The notes under the pieces are model-generated. The model was given only the letters and a program-made list of their open reading frames with translations, was not told where the DNA came from and ran no database searches. Both the position numbers and the translations under genes were made by a program. This document shows positions 42,262 to 55,550 of a stretch of 64,000 nucleotides of DNA, one piece after another. Numbering within the stretch: position 1 is the stretch's first letter; each line of letters starts with the position of its first letter. Source of the stretch: Trichoplax sp. H2 (lineage: Eukaryota > Placozoa > Uniplacotomia > Trichoplacea); assembly GCA_003344405.1 (NCBI GenBank), contig NOWV01000022.1, positions 248,001-312,000 of the forward strand, written 5' to 3'.

Positions 42262-43494
42262 TTAGTTATTTCCTGTAGAGAAATTATTACCGGTCATAAA
42301 ATTACTATTTAAATTACTACCACCGATACCAAATGCGGAAGTTGCTGAATTCATGCTGCCTGGAGCAGAATTGAAACCAGCGCCAGCATTAAAGCCAGTT
42401 ATTCCCAAATGATCAGACATTTGGCCAGATGATGTTGGATTCATGAAATTTTGTGATGAAAACATTGGATAATAAGGTGCGTTAACAGCGGCTACTGCTG
42501 CCTCACTTGTTACCACTGATGATTGATCCATATAACCTGATGATTTAGACATAGCAAATTGTGAAGGCCCCCCTAATGGTGGTTGCATGCCTTGTGCTGA
42601 ATGATTGATATTATAATGGCCGGCTGTTGTCCCTTGTGGTGTATGATATGGTAAGTGAATTGCTTCGCCATCATGATTAGGTATAATATTACGGATAGCA
42701 AATGGATGATTAAATCCATGAGCTGGTTTATAAGGATGCATTGAAGTTGGGCCACCACCTGCGGCTGGATTTTGCGATGGATAAGTTGGATATTGTGGTT
42801 GTGGTTGCGGTAGGATAGCATTATGTTGAGAACGTGGCATACTTAATCCTATGTTCACATTGGGTGGTTTATGCTGTTGTGAGTTGGGTACTTGTTGTTG
42901 CTGGCCTAAACTATTTTTCAAGATATCATTGGAAACTAAAGGTCCACCACTTTTATTCTTATCAATTTTAAATCTTTTTTGACGTCTTAAATAGCAACCA
43001 TTTTCGAACATATTACCCGAATCTGGATGGAGTGTCCAGTAATTACCTTTACCTGGTTTATCCGGTGAACGTGGCACTTTAACAAAGCAATCATTAAAGG
43101 ATAAGCTATGGCGAATTGAATTTTGCCAACGTTGTTGATTTTGTCGATAAAAAGGGAATAAATCCATAATAAATTGATAGATATCACTTAATGTCATCAT
43201 TTTATTAGGGGATTGTTGGATTGCCATGGTGATTAATGATATATAGGAATAAGGAGGTTTAGCATATTGATTGCTATTACCACTTGCGTTACGTCGTGAA
43301 GTTTTATCTTTATTGCCAGTTTTATTACCACTACCTTTGCCCATCATGGTACCATTGCCGTTAGCATTTGGATCACCCATCACGACACCAGCGGGAGCAT
43401 TTGGATTACCTCCGTGTTCGACGCCAGATACAACTGATTTACTATTAGTATTTGCATTTCCTCCAGCTGTTGCGTTCATTTTCTCATCGATCAT
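42262..43494 (-). CDS. FOXA: FoxA-class forkhead transcription factor (HNF3 type)
   Basis: FoxA proteins are winged-helix DNA-binding pioneer factors that specify endoderm and gut-type cells in animals. A single uninterrupted exon encodes 410 aa, about the length of animal FoxA proteins. The forkhead domain is at about residues 77-177: [18 protein letters not shown], recognition helix [18 protein letters not shown] (123-140), then the wing and the FoxA-diagnostic [17 protein letters not shown] short C-terminal motif [11 protein letters not shown] (261-271) matches the conserved HPFSI-type motif of FoxA C-termini, which resembles Groucho/TLE-binding sequences. The N-terminus is Asn/Gly rich, the 197-240 region Gln/Pro rich and the tail Gly/Ser/Asn rich. 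The ATG at 43494 is used; an in-frame Met follows at residue 6. Class FoxA is confident, while the exact one-to-one name is not resolvable from this window. Confidence 0.95.
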   Translation of the reverse strand: MIDEKMNATAGGNANTNSKSVVSGVEHGGNPNAPAGVVMGDPNANGNGTMMGKGSGNKTGNKDKTSRRNASGNSNQYAKPPYSYISLITMAIQQSPNKMMTLSDIYQFIMDLFPFYRQNQQRWQNSIRHSLSFNDCFVKVPRSPDKPGKGNYWTLHPDSGNMFENGCYLRRQKRFKIDKNKSGGPLVSNDILKNSLGQQQQVPNSQQHKPPNVNIGLSMPRSQHNAILPQPQPQYPTYPSQNPAAGGGPTSMHPYKPAHGFNHPFAIRNIIPNHDGEAIHLPYHTPQGTTAGHYNINHSAQGMQPPLGGPSQFAMSKSSGYMDQSSVVTSEAAVAAVNAPYYPMFSSQNFMNPTSSGQMSDHLGITGFNAGAGFNSAPGSMNSATSAFGIGGSNLNSNFMTGNNFSTGNN

Positions 43495-45944
43495 ATTTAG
43501 AAATTCCGTTTTGAAATAGTTTGGAGCGTTGCCTTTGGATTACTTTATACTAGGTGTACTTTTTCTTCTTGTAATCAAATTCTTGTATTCGATTATCAAT
43601 GTTACTAGACTATTGATTAGCTATTATGTGCTCTATAGCTAATATTGAAATGATCACTTACTGTTGAGAGAAAAAAAAAGTTGTTAAATTATTTGTTAAT
43701 CCTTTTCATTTCAACACAACTTGATGTGATCTTTATGTAAGCAATAATACTAACAGTTGCAGACTAATCGAAATCTAATATGATTGTTATTTACCTCCTT
43801 TTCTATTGATGCTTTGACTACTATATTTTTTTATCTTTTGATATCTGCAAATAAGTTGATTTCTTTTTTTCTACTTTGGTTTGGTCTCGCTGAATCAACT
43901 CTCTCTTTTTAAAATAAAATTTTTTTTTCCTTCCTTAAAGCGGATATGGTAAACCTTTAGTGTAGAGATAAGGATATTATTTATGAATTTAAAATAGTGG
44001 ACGCTTATTAGGTTATTTTATCGAGAGAGAGAAAAAAGAAATTAAAGTGGAAGTTTAACACTTTTAAAGAATGCCTCACTGTCATAAATAGCGCTTACTA
44101 CTATGCTACTAATAATATACAGTAAAATAAATCATTTCCTCCCTTGAACAGTAACTATTTACTTCTTGGATGTAATTTAGTCGGCCTAATAAAATGTATG
44201 AGAAAATAAAGTCTTTACTGTTATACTAATACAGAATAAAAACTTCATTGTGGAAAATTGGAGTAAAAGAAAGAACAAGATCAACAAAAATAATATTAGT
44301 TTAGATCCGGTGATGTCCATTTATCTCAATTGATTATTTCTTCTTTATCTATTGCTTTGATAACACTTTTCTCTGCCATATTATGTTATTTATCCATCTA
44401 CTATCATTTACTCTAGTTATTTATCTACTAATATTTTTTTTTATCTACATTAATGTATAGAGCAGTTTCTTCATTACTGTATACATCAGACCATAGAACA
44501 GGTTAAGATGGCTCAATGGCATGCTATCGCATTATGAATATCAAAATCAATGATAAGTTAATCCTAATATGGGAGATTGATATATTACAACATAATAATG
44601 GTGTCGATATTGAGGCAGTCTAAGATGACTTAAAAAATTAGAATCAATATTTTTATATCGATCTCCTTTTTTCGTTTTACTGTTACAAAGAATAATTGTC
44701 AAACATATTCTCTCAATCATTATTTTTAGTTATCATATGGTCAACTGTATGAAAAATTTCAAGCTATTTTCCGGGGAAAATACAAAAAAAATGACGGGGA
44801 AAAAAATCAGTTGAAAAATTAAACAGAAATGATGATCGATCAAGTTAAGGGTGCAAAGGTAGTCCTTCCAAAATTGAAAATAAAATAAAAAAAGATGATT
44901 AAATTGTTATGTATAATAGATAGATAAGTCCAATATTTTTTTAATAGGTTTATTTTAGCTTTAATTTATGATTACTTGACCAATATGCTTACTTATTTAA
45001 TATGATTGCTTGTCTAATGCAATTGATATCATTTTAATTATCGTTTCTATGTATGTATTTTTTTAAATAGGTTGCAAGTGATATGAATAATCAAAGTCGA
45101 GTAAGATATAAAATCAATATTATAACAAAATAGATGAGTTAAAGTTTGTTATAAATTGAGCAAAAGTTTGCCTATCTCTAATAGCTTGTGTGTACAATTC
45201 AAGGGTAAAGCACACATCGTTAAAATAGGGATAAAAAAACAAGTCGCATTTTTCATGTCCAAATATTTCTTTTTAACACGACGTGGTTACATTTATCAAG
45301 AGAAAGGAGGCGGTAAATCAAACTCTATTCTTTCAAATTGGAGAGTTTGGGCAAGACTACTACAACTAGTGTGCTACTACAACGTGTGTATCCTATGTTG
45401 TCGATGGATAGAAAGTTATACTAAGGAGGGATATGATGAAGGGTAGACTAATTTTAATTTCTATTCTTTTTTTTTTTTCGATTTTTTTTACCTTATCTTG
45501 TTCTTTAGGCTAGTGAATAAAATTGCAGATGTAATATGCATGATTGAAAAACAAAAGACACCAATTAATGATGATACTAAGGAAAGTAGGGATAGATAGG
45601 TCTCTGCTCGGTCAATATTTCAATAGGAAAGAAGTGTGTGTAAGAGAGAGAAAAATTGATTCAACTGATCCACTATTTCACCTGGGCATCACTTAGGGGC
45701 AGATGTTGGCGATAAATTGATGAAGGATTTTTATCTGGTCAAAATCATCATGATGACTATGTCGATGGAAGGATAATGATGATAATTGGATAGGACTTAG
45801 CTTATCGATCATGATCAAGTGATAAGACAAGATAAACTTTCTTCCTATTTAGAAACACTTTCTTTATCAACATCGATACGGTTATGTACTTATCAACACA
45901 GAATAATTCTAACACGTTGTCTATACCTCTCTGTCTACAATAAC

Positions 45945-46005
45945 TCACTCTCTCTCTCTCTATGTATAAATAATATCTATTTTACTCTCTCTATCTCTAT
46001 ATACA
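45945..46005. repeat. CT-rich simple repeat
   Basis: Alternating CT/TC runs, interrupted by TATG and TATA, lie about 2.5 kb upstream of the FoxA start codon. Confidence 0.75.
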
Positions 46006-46564
46006 CAACAAGATAACAACAACATTGATTCTACAATTTCCAAAACTCACTAAATAGCGTGAATATCAACATGCAAATGATGGTCATCTAGCTGTGTCGA
46101 TCGATGTATATTTTTGGGTGAGATTAATTTATTTCTTTCCCCTTATCGTTTTTAATGATCATCAAAGATGATCGTATGCTATAGCCATGGATCGACTGTT
46201 GGCAGATGATCAAGTCGATAGCGAGCTAATCGATGACAATCAATGACTTACTTGTGAATAGTTTCTTTTTGATTCTGTTTTTTCACACAGCGAGGGAACT
46301 ATCTGCAATGCAATTTCCTTGACTGTCGTTGTAGACTACAAGTTATTTCGTTTTGCTAATTGGCCTTTCCTTTCTTGCTAGCTAACTAACGCTGTTGTTG
46401 ACCTACTAGGTGTAGCAACTGTTCTGCAATGCAACTTGCTGTCAGTTTTTATAGTAAATACTTTAATTCGATGCAATCATCAAACTCCGCCTCTTCCATT
46501 CTTCTCTATTGAGTAAGCATCAAAGGTTCACACCATTTATCGACCAACATCGGGATAGAAAGAA

Positions 46565-46576
46565 GGGGGGGGGGGG
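46565..46576. repeat. G12 homopolymer
   Basis: Twelve consecutive G residues occur in an otherwise AT-rich window. A shorter G run with flanking purines is at about 48808-48817. Confidence 0.85.
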
Positions 46577-49500
46577 AGATCCTGTAATGGCGGGTCGATT
46601 ACCGCAACAGAGAGAACAATAAGGATAGAATGATTATTATTGTAATCAATACAGTACCTACTCCTGTTTCGATTGTCATTATGATAAGTAGAGGGTGGGC
46701 AAAAGTAGTACCGGTAGCAAAGAAAGTCAAGATGGAGAGAGCGATGAAAAGAATAAGCACCTTTGAGCAGATAACTAATTATTCATCGTCAATCGTTCTA
46801 TTACAGAATACGATTGGATTCAAAGTTATTGTACTCTCCACCAGTTGGCAATACTACTCTTCTATGCTAATAGCGGAGGCAGGAAAAAAAGAAAAAAATT
46901 TCAGTTTGATGAGCGGGCTATTGTCTTTCTTTATTAAATGGGCTACCTATCAAAAAACAGCAAGAATCCATATACGCGTCCATGGAGTGGATAATGGCTA
47001 AGAAAGAGAGAGACGGGAAAAAAAGTAATCTTCTCATTGATCCTAAATTGGGTAGGCTATCAAGTCATAATCCTATCTATCCATTTTGAAAAAGCAAAAA
47101 AAAAATAAATATCTAAATTGAATAAATTGGATATAAATGATATCAAATGAAAACATCTTGATCAAAGATGATACTAGTCATTAAAATAGACGTTTTCCAT
47201 TCCATCGCATGGCATTGACAAAAAAAATGTTATCAGTATAAATTGTTTTCAATTGACATACATCAGGTCTCATTGTATTTTTGCTTTTCTCTTCCGTATT
47301 ATATGATAAAAGAGAGGAAGTGATGATCAAAGATACAAAATATATATTATAATAAGAAAAGATTGTAATTTGAACAGTTGGTAATGGAACGTAAGTTATT
47401 GAAGATCAAATTCAAGCACAACACTAGCAGTTATGCCACGATACTGTAGAATACTTTCAAGATTGCAACAACGATCATCATCAATGGAGAGAAAATGGAG
47501 ACGATAATGATTAGTTTTGTAGATGTGCCAGTTTTTTGAATTGTTGTCAATTCAATTCTTTTTACTGATGGTACTCCTGCTAACCGCATTTTAACGATCT
47601 TATGACTAGCATAGTAGAATTTGTGCTTTCTATTAAATAGGATAATGGAATAAAAAAAAATAGCAAGATTGACTGTTAATCATTGATCTATTGAACATGA
47701 CCACTGTAATGGATATTTTTTTTGTTGTTATTTCTTTCCATCGACTATCACACAAAGATCAATGAGCTTGTCGATAAGGATAGATAATCGTTTGGTTCAA
47801 TTAAATTGTAAATTAGCCTGTGTCATCATACGGTCAATTAAGGTATCCTATACACTTGCTGTTAGAGCATCGTTTCCAAAAAATGGCAAGCTGATGCTTC
47901 TAAGGATAAACATTGACTTTCTTTTGCTACCTTTTAATACCATCATTTGCAAGCCCTAGCTACTCCATCCTATCGTTATTCTACAATCATTAATCAATCA
48001 ACTCAGAATCAATGGAGAGGTATCATTAGTTGGGATTGACTTGAATCAATTGCCGTTATCTCAATATGATATCATGAACAGTCATCCATAGGCATTGTTT
48101 GACCATGGGGGGCCCTATTGTTTCAAGCGACCACGCACGTCATGGACAAGTTCATACTCTACAGCAACCGTGTTCCACACGTCAACCGTAGAAGACGTAC
48201 TGTACTCATCCAGGTCAACGTTCATCCTGATCAATAGTATTCTTTTATTCTCCCGCTCAATTTAATTTCACTGTAATTGAAAAAATTTTTTCCTAGTGAA
48301 AAATGTGCAAAAAAATGAGCAGAAAAATAAAAACCAATATTGTCATTCCAGGATCATTTTTGGGTCGGTTAAAAATGAAGCGAGCACTTGGTGATATATT
48401 GGAATAAAGTGGTAGGAAAATAAAGCAATTAAAGCAAGAGTAATAACTACAACAGTGAATAATGACCTCTTGCTGTTAGAAAAGAAAAAAAAGAATAATT
48501 ATTGAAATAACTATCATTAATCTATTAGCAGGAATAATAATGAGATGATCGATCATTATAATCATCCCTTGTTATGATGTCATTGATCCAGTTTGCTACC
48601 ACAGACAAAAAAAAAGAAATGCTATGATGGATGGCATAGCTACCGTAGCATAAAGCAATACCGATTTATTTGAAAATGATTTGGAAAATATAGTCGGCAA
48701 TTCATTGATTGCTTCCTACTCGTGTCGATGATGATGATTTATCTCTCGGTAGAAATGGACAAATGATTAAAAATAAAAAATGATTTGAATGACGTAAAAA
48801 TAATAAGGGGGGGGGAAAGAGAGAGAAAAAGGAAAATGGAAATGTTGCTGAATAAGGATAATAGTCATGATAATAAATCAATCACAGATGGCTACTGCTG
48901 GATGATTGATTATCATCTTTGAAAGTTGTATCTTAATGAGGCGCCATACTATGAATGCTATAGTGAAAAGGCAATCAATAATGGTGTCTGTACGTTTAGA
49001 GTCAAGCCAATGCTGGTTGCTACAGTTGAACCGAAGACAAAGTCAATTCACTTTATCCACTAGTACAATTAAAAATTTAAAAAATTGAGACTGCTAATAT
49101 AATAGGCTAACGTTGTCGCTAACGATATCAAAATGATTTCAGGAAGTGAATCAATATGACTATGCAATGTATTTATCAGCATCCATTTAGACTTTTAGAC
49201 TAGACCATTTGACCATTGTTGTTATAAGCTCATTTTTGACAGAGATCAATTCAGTTTTGTCAAGTTGTATGCGCTATCAATGAATAATGGTACCAATAGT
49301 TCGATCACGTATTTGGGTTACTGTCGATTTTTCCCTTTCAATTCATCATTAATCGTAGGATAACTTTCCCTACGTTTATGTTACTCAATCTATTAATTTA
49401 TTCATTTTTACTTTACTTTATCGATAATCATTGATGATAGTTGATTTTCAGGAGAGAAAAAAAAAAAATCATGTAGATGCAATGACTAAGAGTTGATCAA

Positions 49501-50760
49501 CAGTCAGCAGTATTTCTCTGCCTCTATTTTCACCATTCAAATTGTTGTTGTATTATCTATAGCATTGTTTTCACATCGCTCTTGAATGTTGTATCAATAT
49601 TGTAAAGCTTGACAGGTAATGTATAATAGGATTCAATACTATATGTTGGTAAACTCTTGATATACAAAATGTCCACAGTAGATTATCCTCTAATCAGTCA
49701 ATTCTACTAATATCAGTTGACATGTGCATTTGATTGCAAGCTTATCTATTTTATCCTATTTGTTGTTGTTATTCTATTCCAACTCATCTCTATGTACATT
49801 GTGTCAAGATGTAGACAGTAGTGATCAGTCGATGACAATAGTAGCTCATTTAACTATCGGCTCTGTTACATCATCTATTAAATATCTATTTTAGACATAT
49901 TTTATCCTCATTTTAAATTGTATTGATCATACTTGAAAAGTGAAGTTGGATAGAATAGTGATAGAAAGTGTATTGAAAAGATTAGAAAGCAAAATGCAAG
50001 AGATAGAAATTTAAAAAATTTTTTTTTAATTAGATAGAATGATTGATTTCATTCAATTTATTTTTACATTATTTGATTCATCTAGGATTGGATAAAAAGA
50101 AGCATGCACACAGTTCTACATACTCAACACATACAGTATACAAAAAGTAATAGTATATAAACATTTAGGATAAATAAAACATCATTTGATCCAGATAGAT
50201 GAGTAAGAATTTCAAAGAATTAAAAAAATTCACCTTGATTCTATTATGAATGTATTCTTTACTGGCTAATTTATCTATTGTGCTATTCTTTTCTCCATCC
50301 GTTATTTATCTCTGTTTCAACTCTAATTTTCCAGTAAGCAAACTTGACTACTGTCTTGGTTGATCAAATATAGATATTAGCCAGTGGACGTTATTGGTAG
50401 GCAATGCTGTAGACAGATACAATTTGACAAATTAAATTTTAGTCATATTGAAATCCTCGTAGCTCCTATCACTCGACTTCATGTCATCGCTCCATTTTTC
50501 TCTTGCATATCAACGCATTGGGATACAAGACGATACTGATAGCAAATTATAATTAATTATCGATATTTTTTTCCCCCCTAGTTGTTGGATTCATTATTAA
50601 TATTTTTGTTTTCTCAGGTTATTATTTTTCTCTCTTTAATTTTTATTTATTCTCTTTTTCCACGAACTCATTATTCTTTCATAGACTTTAGTCAAAAGTC
50701 ATTCTATAAATCTCCCCTAATTTCTTTGTCTTCGTTTTCTTTAGCTTTTTTACTATTATG

Positions 50761-50805
50761 ATTATTATTATCATCATCATCATCATCATCATAATCATCA
50801 TCACT
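50761..50805. repeat. (ATT)n/(CAT)n microsatellite
   Basis: Three ATT units are followed by about seven TCA/CAT units and an imperfect extension. Confidence 0.9.
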
Positions 50806-53229
50806 ATTAATTTCTTTTTAATATAGCATAATACCTGGTCTAATTTTATATTCGACAGGGGTTATCTAGTATTGATAGGGACCTGTTTTGTTGTTTTTTT
50901 GTTTTCTTCTGTGGGCTGGACCAGCAATTAACACGGTAAACAGTCCTCCAATAGCTATTGAATGGATATATTCTCTGGCATCTATGCCAAATGTTCACGT
51001 AAATATATTCTTATGTATTTTTATTCCAATTTAATCATTTAATCATCACGTCAACGATTTTGATACAACTAGAACGCGCATATTTTATTTTGAATATAGC
51101 TCTATTTCATTCTTTTGATGGCAAATCATAATCAATGATAGTATAGGATGTTAATGGAATAACTTGTACACGAGTTGGTGTACTTCCGAAATGACATGTG
51201 TCCAAGAATAGGTTATTGCTATAAAATTAATGACGGAAAGATGGCCAATTGTCTATTATAACAAAACTTCCATATCCATTATTTCTCATATCGTGCCTAA
51301 TCTCTCACAAACGCGTCTTATTAGACCGTCTTTTAGGATTGATTAATCGATAAATAATTTGGCTTACTGTACCTATTTTGAATTCAAAGAATTTATTCCC
51401 TTGCTAACCCATCGTTCTATTTTCATAAGTGATCATTTCATAATTACAAATTTTAGTCATCTATACAACTTGCAAATCATTTGCATATGACTAACATTGA
51501 TCTTTTCAAATCAAACAGAATTCCCTGTAAGGATATTAATTTAATATCTATGCCAATACAGCGGATTATCCATCAGTATGACAATTTGTTTTAATTATAA
51601 AAGAAATATTTCAAAGTAATTTCTTACCTTGAATTGATTACATTAGTACTTATATTATCATACTTGATTGTTTAATGTAGTAGTAATAATATTGAACAGT
51701 TAATCTCAACTGAAGATAATACTAAACTGCAAATCATAGAATAAGATTGAGATACGTCAATTAAGGAATAATTATAACAGATTGTATTCTATTACCGAAT
51801 ATATGCAGTAGTATTGCAATAGTTTCGGAATAGTACAAAGTGGATCTTTTAAAAATTATTTAATAGCATTTGATCATGTCACCAATTGTCATTAATTTTT
51901 TCTTGATAACTTACAGAGAATTTTCAATGAAAAAATATAATTTATGCCTAACTGATGTGTTGAGTTCTCATAAGGTTTTAGCTAAAATATTTTTGAAATT
52001 GAAAATTTAGTTGATAAAAAATAGCTATCAGTAAAAATTGGCTACTCAATCTTTTTCTACCCGACATTATTAAAGTATATTTTAATCCACCGTTATGATT
52101 ATTCGTAGTCACTATCAACTAGCTACTCATTATTATCCTTATTCAATTGATAGAAAACTTCTAATGTATTAGATTAGATACCCAAAAGATGCTATTAAAG
52201 TAGATAATAAGCGATTGTATTGTAAGATAAAAATTAAACACGTATTGTGATTGAAACTATTGATATTTCTATTAGCATATCAATCATTTCTTTTAATCGG
52301 CTGTTAAGACAGAAAGATTGCCAACAATAACCCAGCTTGCACTTGCTAAAATGATATCATTCATTAATTGACGTCTTTCAAAACATGGCATTAATTAAAG
52401 CGTTAAAAATAAAATAAAACACTATAGTTAGCAATTGAATCAGATGATTTTATCAATCTGTGATGGAGAAACTTGACCTTATTGATTTTGAATCCAAATT
52501 TAAATTTATGTTATTTGGACTTGATAGATGATTCGATAATATACGTATTTTTCAAAGTTGATTATTAATTAATTTTATCCTCTTAAACGGTATATTTTTT
52601 ATTGATTGATTGCTATCACCTCTATATTATATTTGACCATTATATCGATGTATTTAGTAGACATAGTAAGCGGCAATACTAACATTATCTGCTCTATGAC
52701 AAGCATTTAAACTAGATACAACTTATCAGTCGATAAATTTTGATAGTACTCTATGTCAATAGGCTCAATGTATAAAAAAATATTGATCATCTTTGCATTT
52801 ACACTTATTCGGTTTAAGTAGACATATCTAAGTCGATGATGTATGCCTACATACTATGTATCATTTATTTTGAAAAATAATATTTAAAATTGACAACTTT
52901 GAACACCGCCAGTCTATATACATTAAGCACTAATTTCGATCTACCAACTTGTCCTGTTATGTGATATTGTTGGATCAGCATCAGTCTAGCAACGTAAAAT
53001 CAACATAGTAATGATGAAAGTTGGAGCGACAAATAGGATAATTATATAATTAATCACAATGTTGTACTTATTAAATGAATCATCATTAGATAATTAGCCC
53101 TTTTTAAATTGAAATACAGAGTCTGTTAGTAAAATAAATGTAAATTGACGATGGAAAAAAATTAATTTTTTTCTCTTACATTGTGTGTTTAAAAACATAT
53201 TGAGCCAGTGTACAGCATCCATTACTTAA

Positions 53230-53451
53230 CTAATAGGTTATCGACAAGATATCAATTTAATCATCAAGGCGTGGCTAAAAGAACGACAGAAACATCTGTA
53301 CTGGCTGACAGTAGAAAGACGTAGAATTGATATGGTTAATGTATTCCACACTATGCTATTATTTGTTGTTGTCTTTTTCATTTTGAAATCATCCATGATC
53401 GTCATATTGAATGTTGGGTATTTTTACTTTCGACTATGTCAATCAAATTGA
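53230..53451 (+). CDS. 74-codon stop-to-stop frame, unidentified
   Basis: There is no initial Met, so this would be an exon or a relic. The first half is strongly charged (KAWLKERQKHLYWLTVERRR) and the second half is hydrophobic and could form one membrane segment (MLLFVVVFFILK). No family was recognised and clear splice sites are lacking. It stands out from neighbouring frames by its charged-then-hydrophobic pattern. Confidence 0.2.
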   Translation, partial: LIGYRQDINLIIKAWLKERQKHLYWLTVERRRIDMVNVFHTMLLFVVVFFILKSSMIVILNVGYFYFRLCQSN

Positions 53452-55530
53452 ACCGTTCAGCACCTGTGAGGTCTTTGTTTGAGCAAAGTATTGATCTTAA
53501 ATTCGTCCATATTTGTTTTCCTTGCTATATACAACAGAATATATAATTATTATTGAACGTAGATCAAATCTCATTAATTAATCGTTACAGAAAATAAATA
53601 TCAAGATTACTTTATATATACAGTATATGAGTGTGTTATACGCAAATTTATATTCAATAAACTAAACTCAATCGTATGCATGTTGTGCTAATTTAGGCAC
53701 ATTATACACTATCTACAGCATAAGCAAATACCGTGCCGGTAGCTCATCACAAACATGATATTGAATAAACTGTTCGATTAGAATCAAAATATAAAATGGG
53801 ATGATAGTTTTATAATAGAATAATCAAAAACTGATTGCATTCTATCATATTTTCGTATCTATTCTTAATAATATCATAACCAATTATAAATATGACAATC
53901 ATATGCGGATATGAAGTACTAATCAATCTAATATTATTCAACACTGCTGTTTCGGGCAGGATTTTAATCAGTTGGTAACGATAAAAGAGATTATTAGCAA
54001 AAGAATGGTAATTTAAGTTATCTATAGTAATGGAAATTCGGTATAATATTCCTTAACCAGAATTATCTTAGCTTTTCAACTTGTAAGTATTCTCATTAGA
54101 AAGGAAGAATGGTACCAATTACATAAGATTAAATGTAGAAAATGGTAATTTGTTTTAAGTAAAGAAATAAATTTAAGTTTAGATGTTACATTTGATATCT
54201 TAATCAATAGCTGTGAGTCAAGCTTTTAAATAATTATGATCTAGTAAATAGACACTTTCACATTCACACCAGAAAGAAACATATAGCGTAAATAAAAGTA
54301 TAAACAAGGAACAGATAGAATATAAACAGTAAACTTGAAATTCAGATATGATGTTTAATAGTATAATACAAAAGAATACAGATAGTCTGTATGAACTGGT
54401 GTTTCAGTATCAATACAGGCTTAGAGTTGTAAATATCATATTAAGATAGACATATGAGTTCAAAATAAAATCTATAATGGAAGAATTTTTCTAGCCATGA
54501 CAGCTTGCGACACTTTTAAATTATCTATGATTAAAATTGTTATTTTTCAAAATCGGTATCGCTGATCTATCTTTGATTTATTATAATTACTTAAAAATAA
54601 AAACTAATAGTAGGATAACAGTTTAAATACTGTAGTTATCATTAAGAAATAAAAAGCTAAGAACAAAAGAGCTAAATTAACGAAAGAAACAAAGTACTAT
54701 CTTTTCTCTATAAATAAAATTTATATAGTTAGGAAGAGTATAGAAATCATTATTGACGTTTATTCTTCGAGACCATTCGTATTATGTATATAATTATGGT
54801 CATATGCTAGGATAGAACAATATAAAATGTGAAGTACCTAACCAACAATGGATTGTTATTGATTAAAAATGAACAAATAACACCCGCTGTAAAACAACAG
54901 TTGAGTTTTAAATTTAATTGATCACTCAAACTGTTTATTGTCTATATTTTCATTCCATGTTGTACATCGAGGCTAATTATGCTAATACCCTAGATATCAT
55001 TATTCTACTTAAAGAGATATACAAAAAAACGTGTCTTAATGCATTCTAAATCATAACAAATTCGTACATTGTATGACAGTAATATTAATTCCGAATGTAG
55101 AGGTTATCTTTTGGTTTAAGTATCATAAAATATTAGTGGAAGATGAAAATAAGATCCAATAATTAATATAAAATTTTAAATCAAGATATGATAATATTAT
55201 ACAGTACAAAGATCAGAGATTATGTCTGATTAAAAATATTACTCTTAAAGTCAGGAAAAATAAAAGTTTTCACCGTTAGACTAGTTCCTGATGATTCTTG
55301 CAGTATCTAATCTAGAAATTTATTGCTAATTGTAGAAGGTATCGGTATATTAATTGAAAATAAAAATAGAAGATTCTTCAGATTTTCTTTCTTTAATATG
55401 TTGGTTTTGTCAACTTAGTAGTTTCAATCACTTCAGTCTTCATTGCTCTCGTGTTACTAAAGTTTTTAATAATATGAAGGAGTTAAAAACTAATTTTTAT
55501 CGATGAAAATTCTGTATGAAAGATTAATGA

Positions 55531-55550
55531 ACTGCGAATCGATTCGCAGT
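55531..55550. repeat. Perfect 20-bp palindrome
   Basis: ACTGCGAATCGATTCGCAGT is fully self-complementary, with no loop, and is GC-richer than its surroundings. It could be a binding site for a dimeric protein, but there is nothing else to support a role. Confidence 0.85.

Noticed and set aside
42573-43519. Shadow frames within and opposite FoxA
   Set aside because: The forkhead domain fixes the frame on the minus strand. The others are by-products of its composition.
46630-47001. 123-codon open frame upstream of FoxA
   Set aside because: Low-complexity, no domain, no splice partners, and it lies in a purine-rich region where long frames arise easily.
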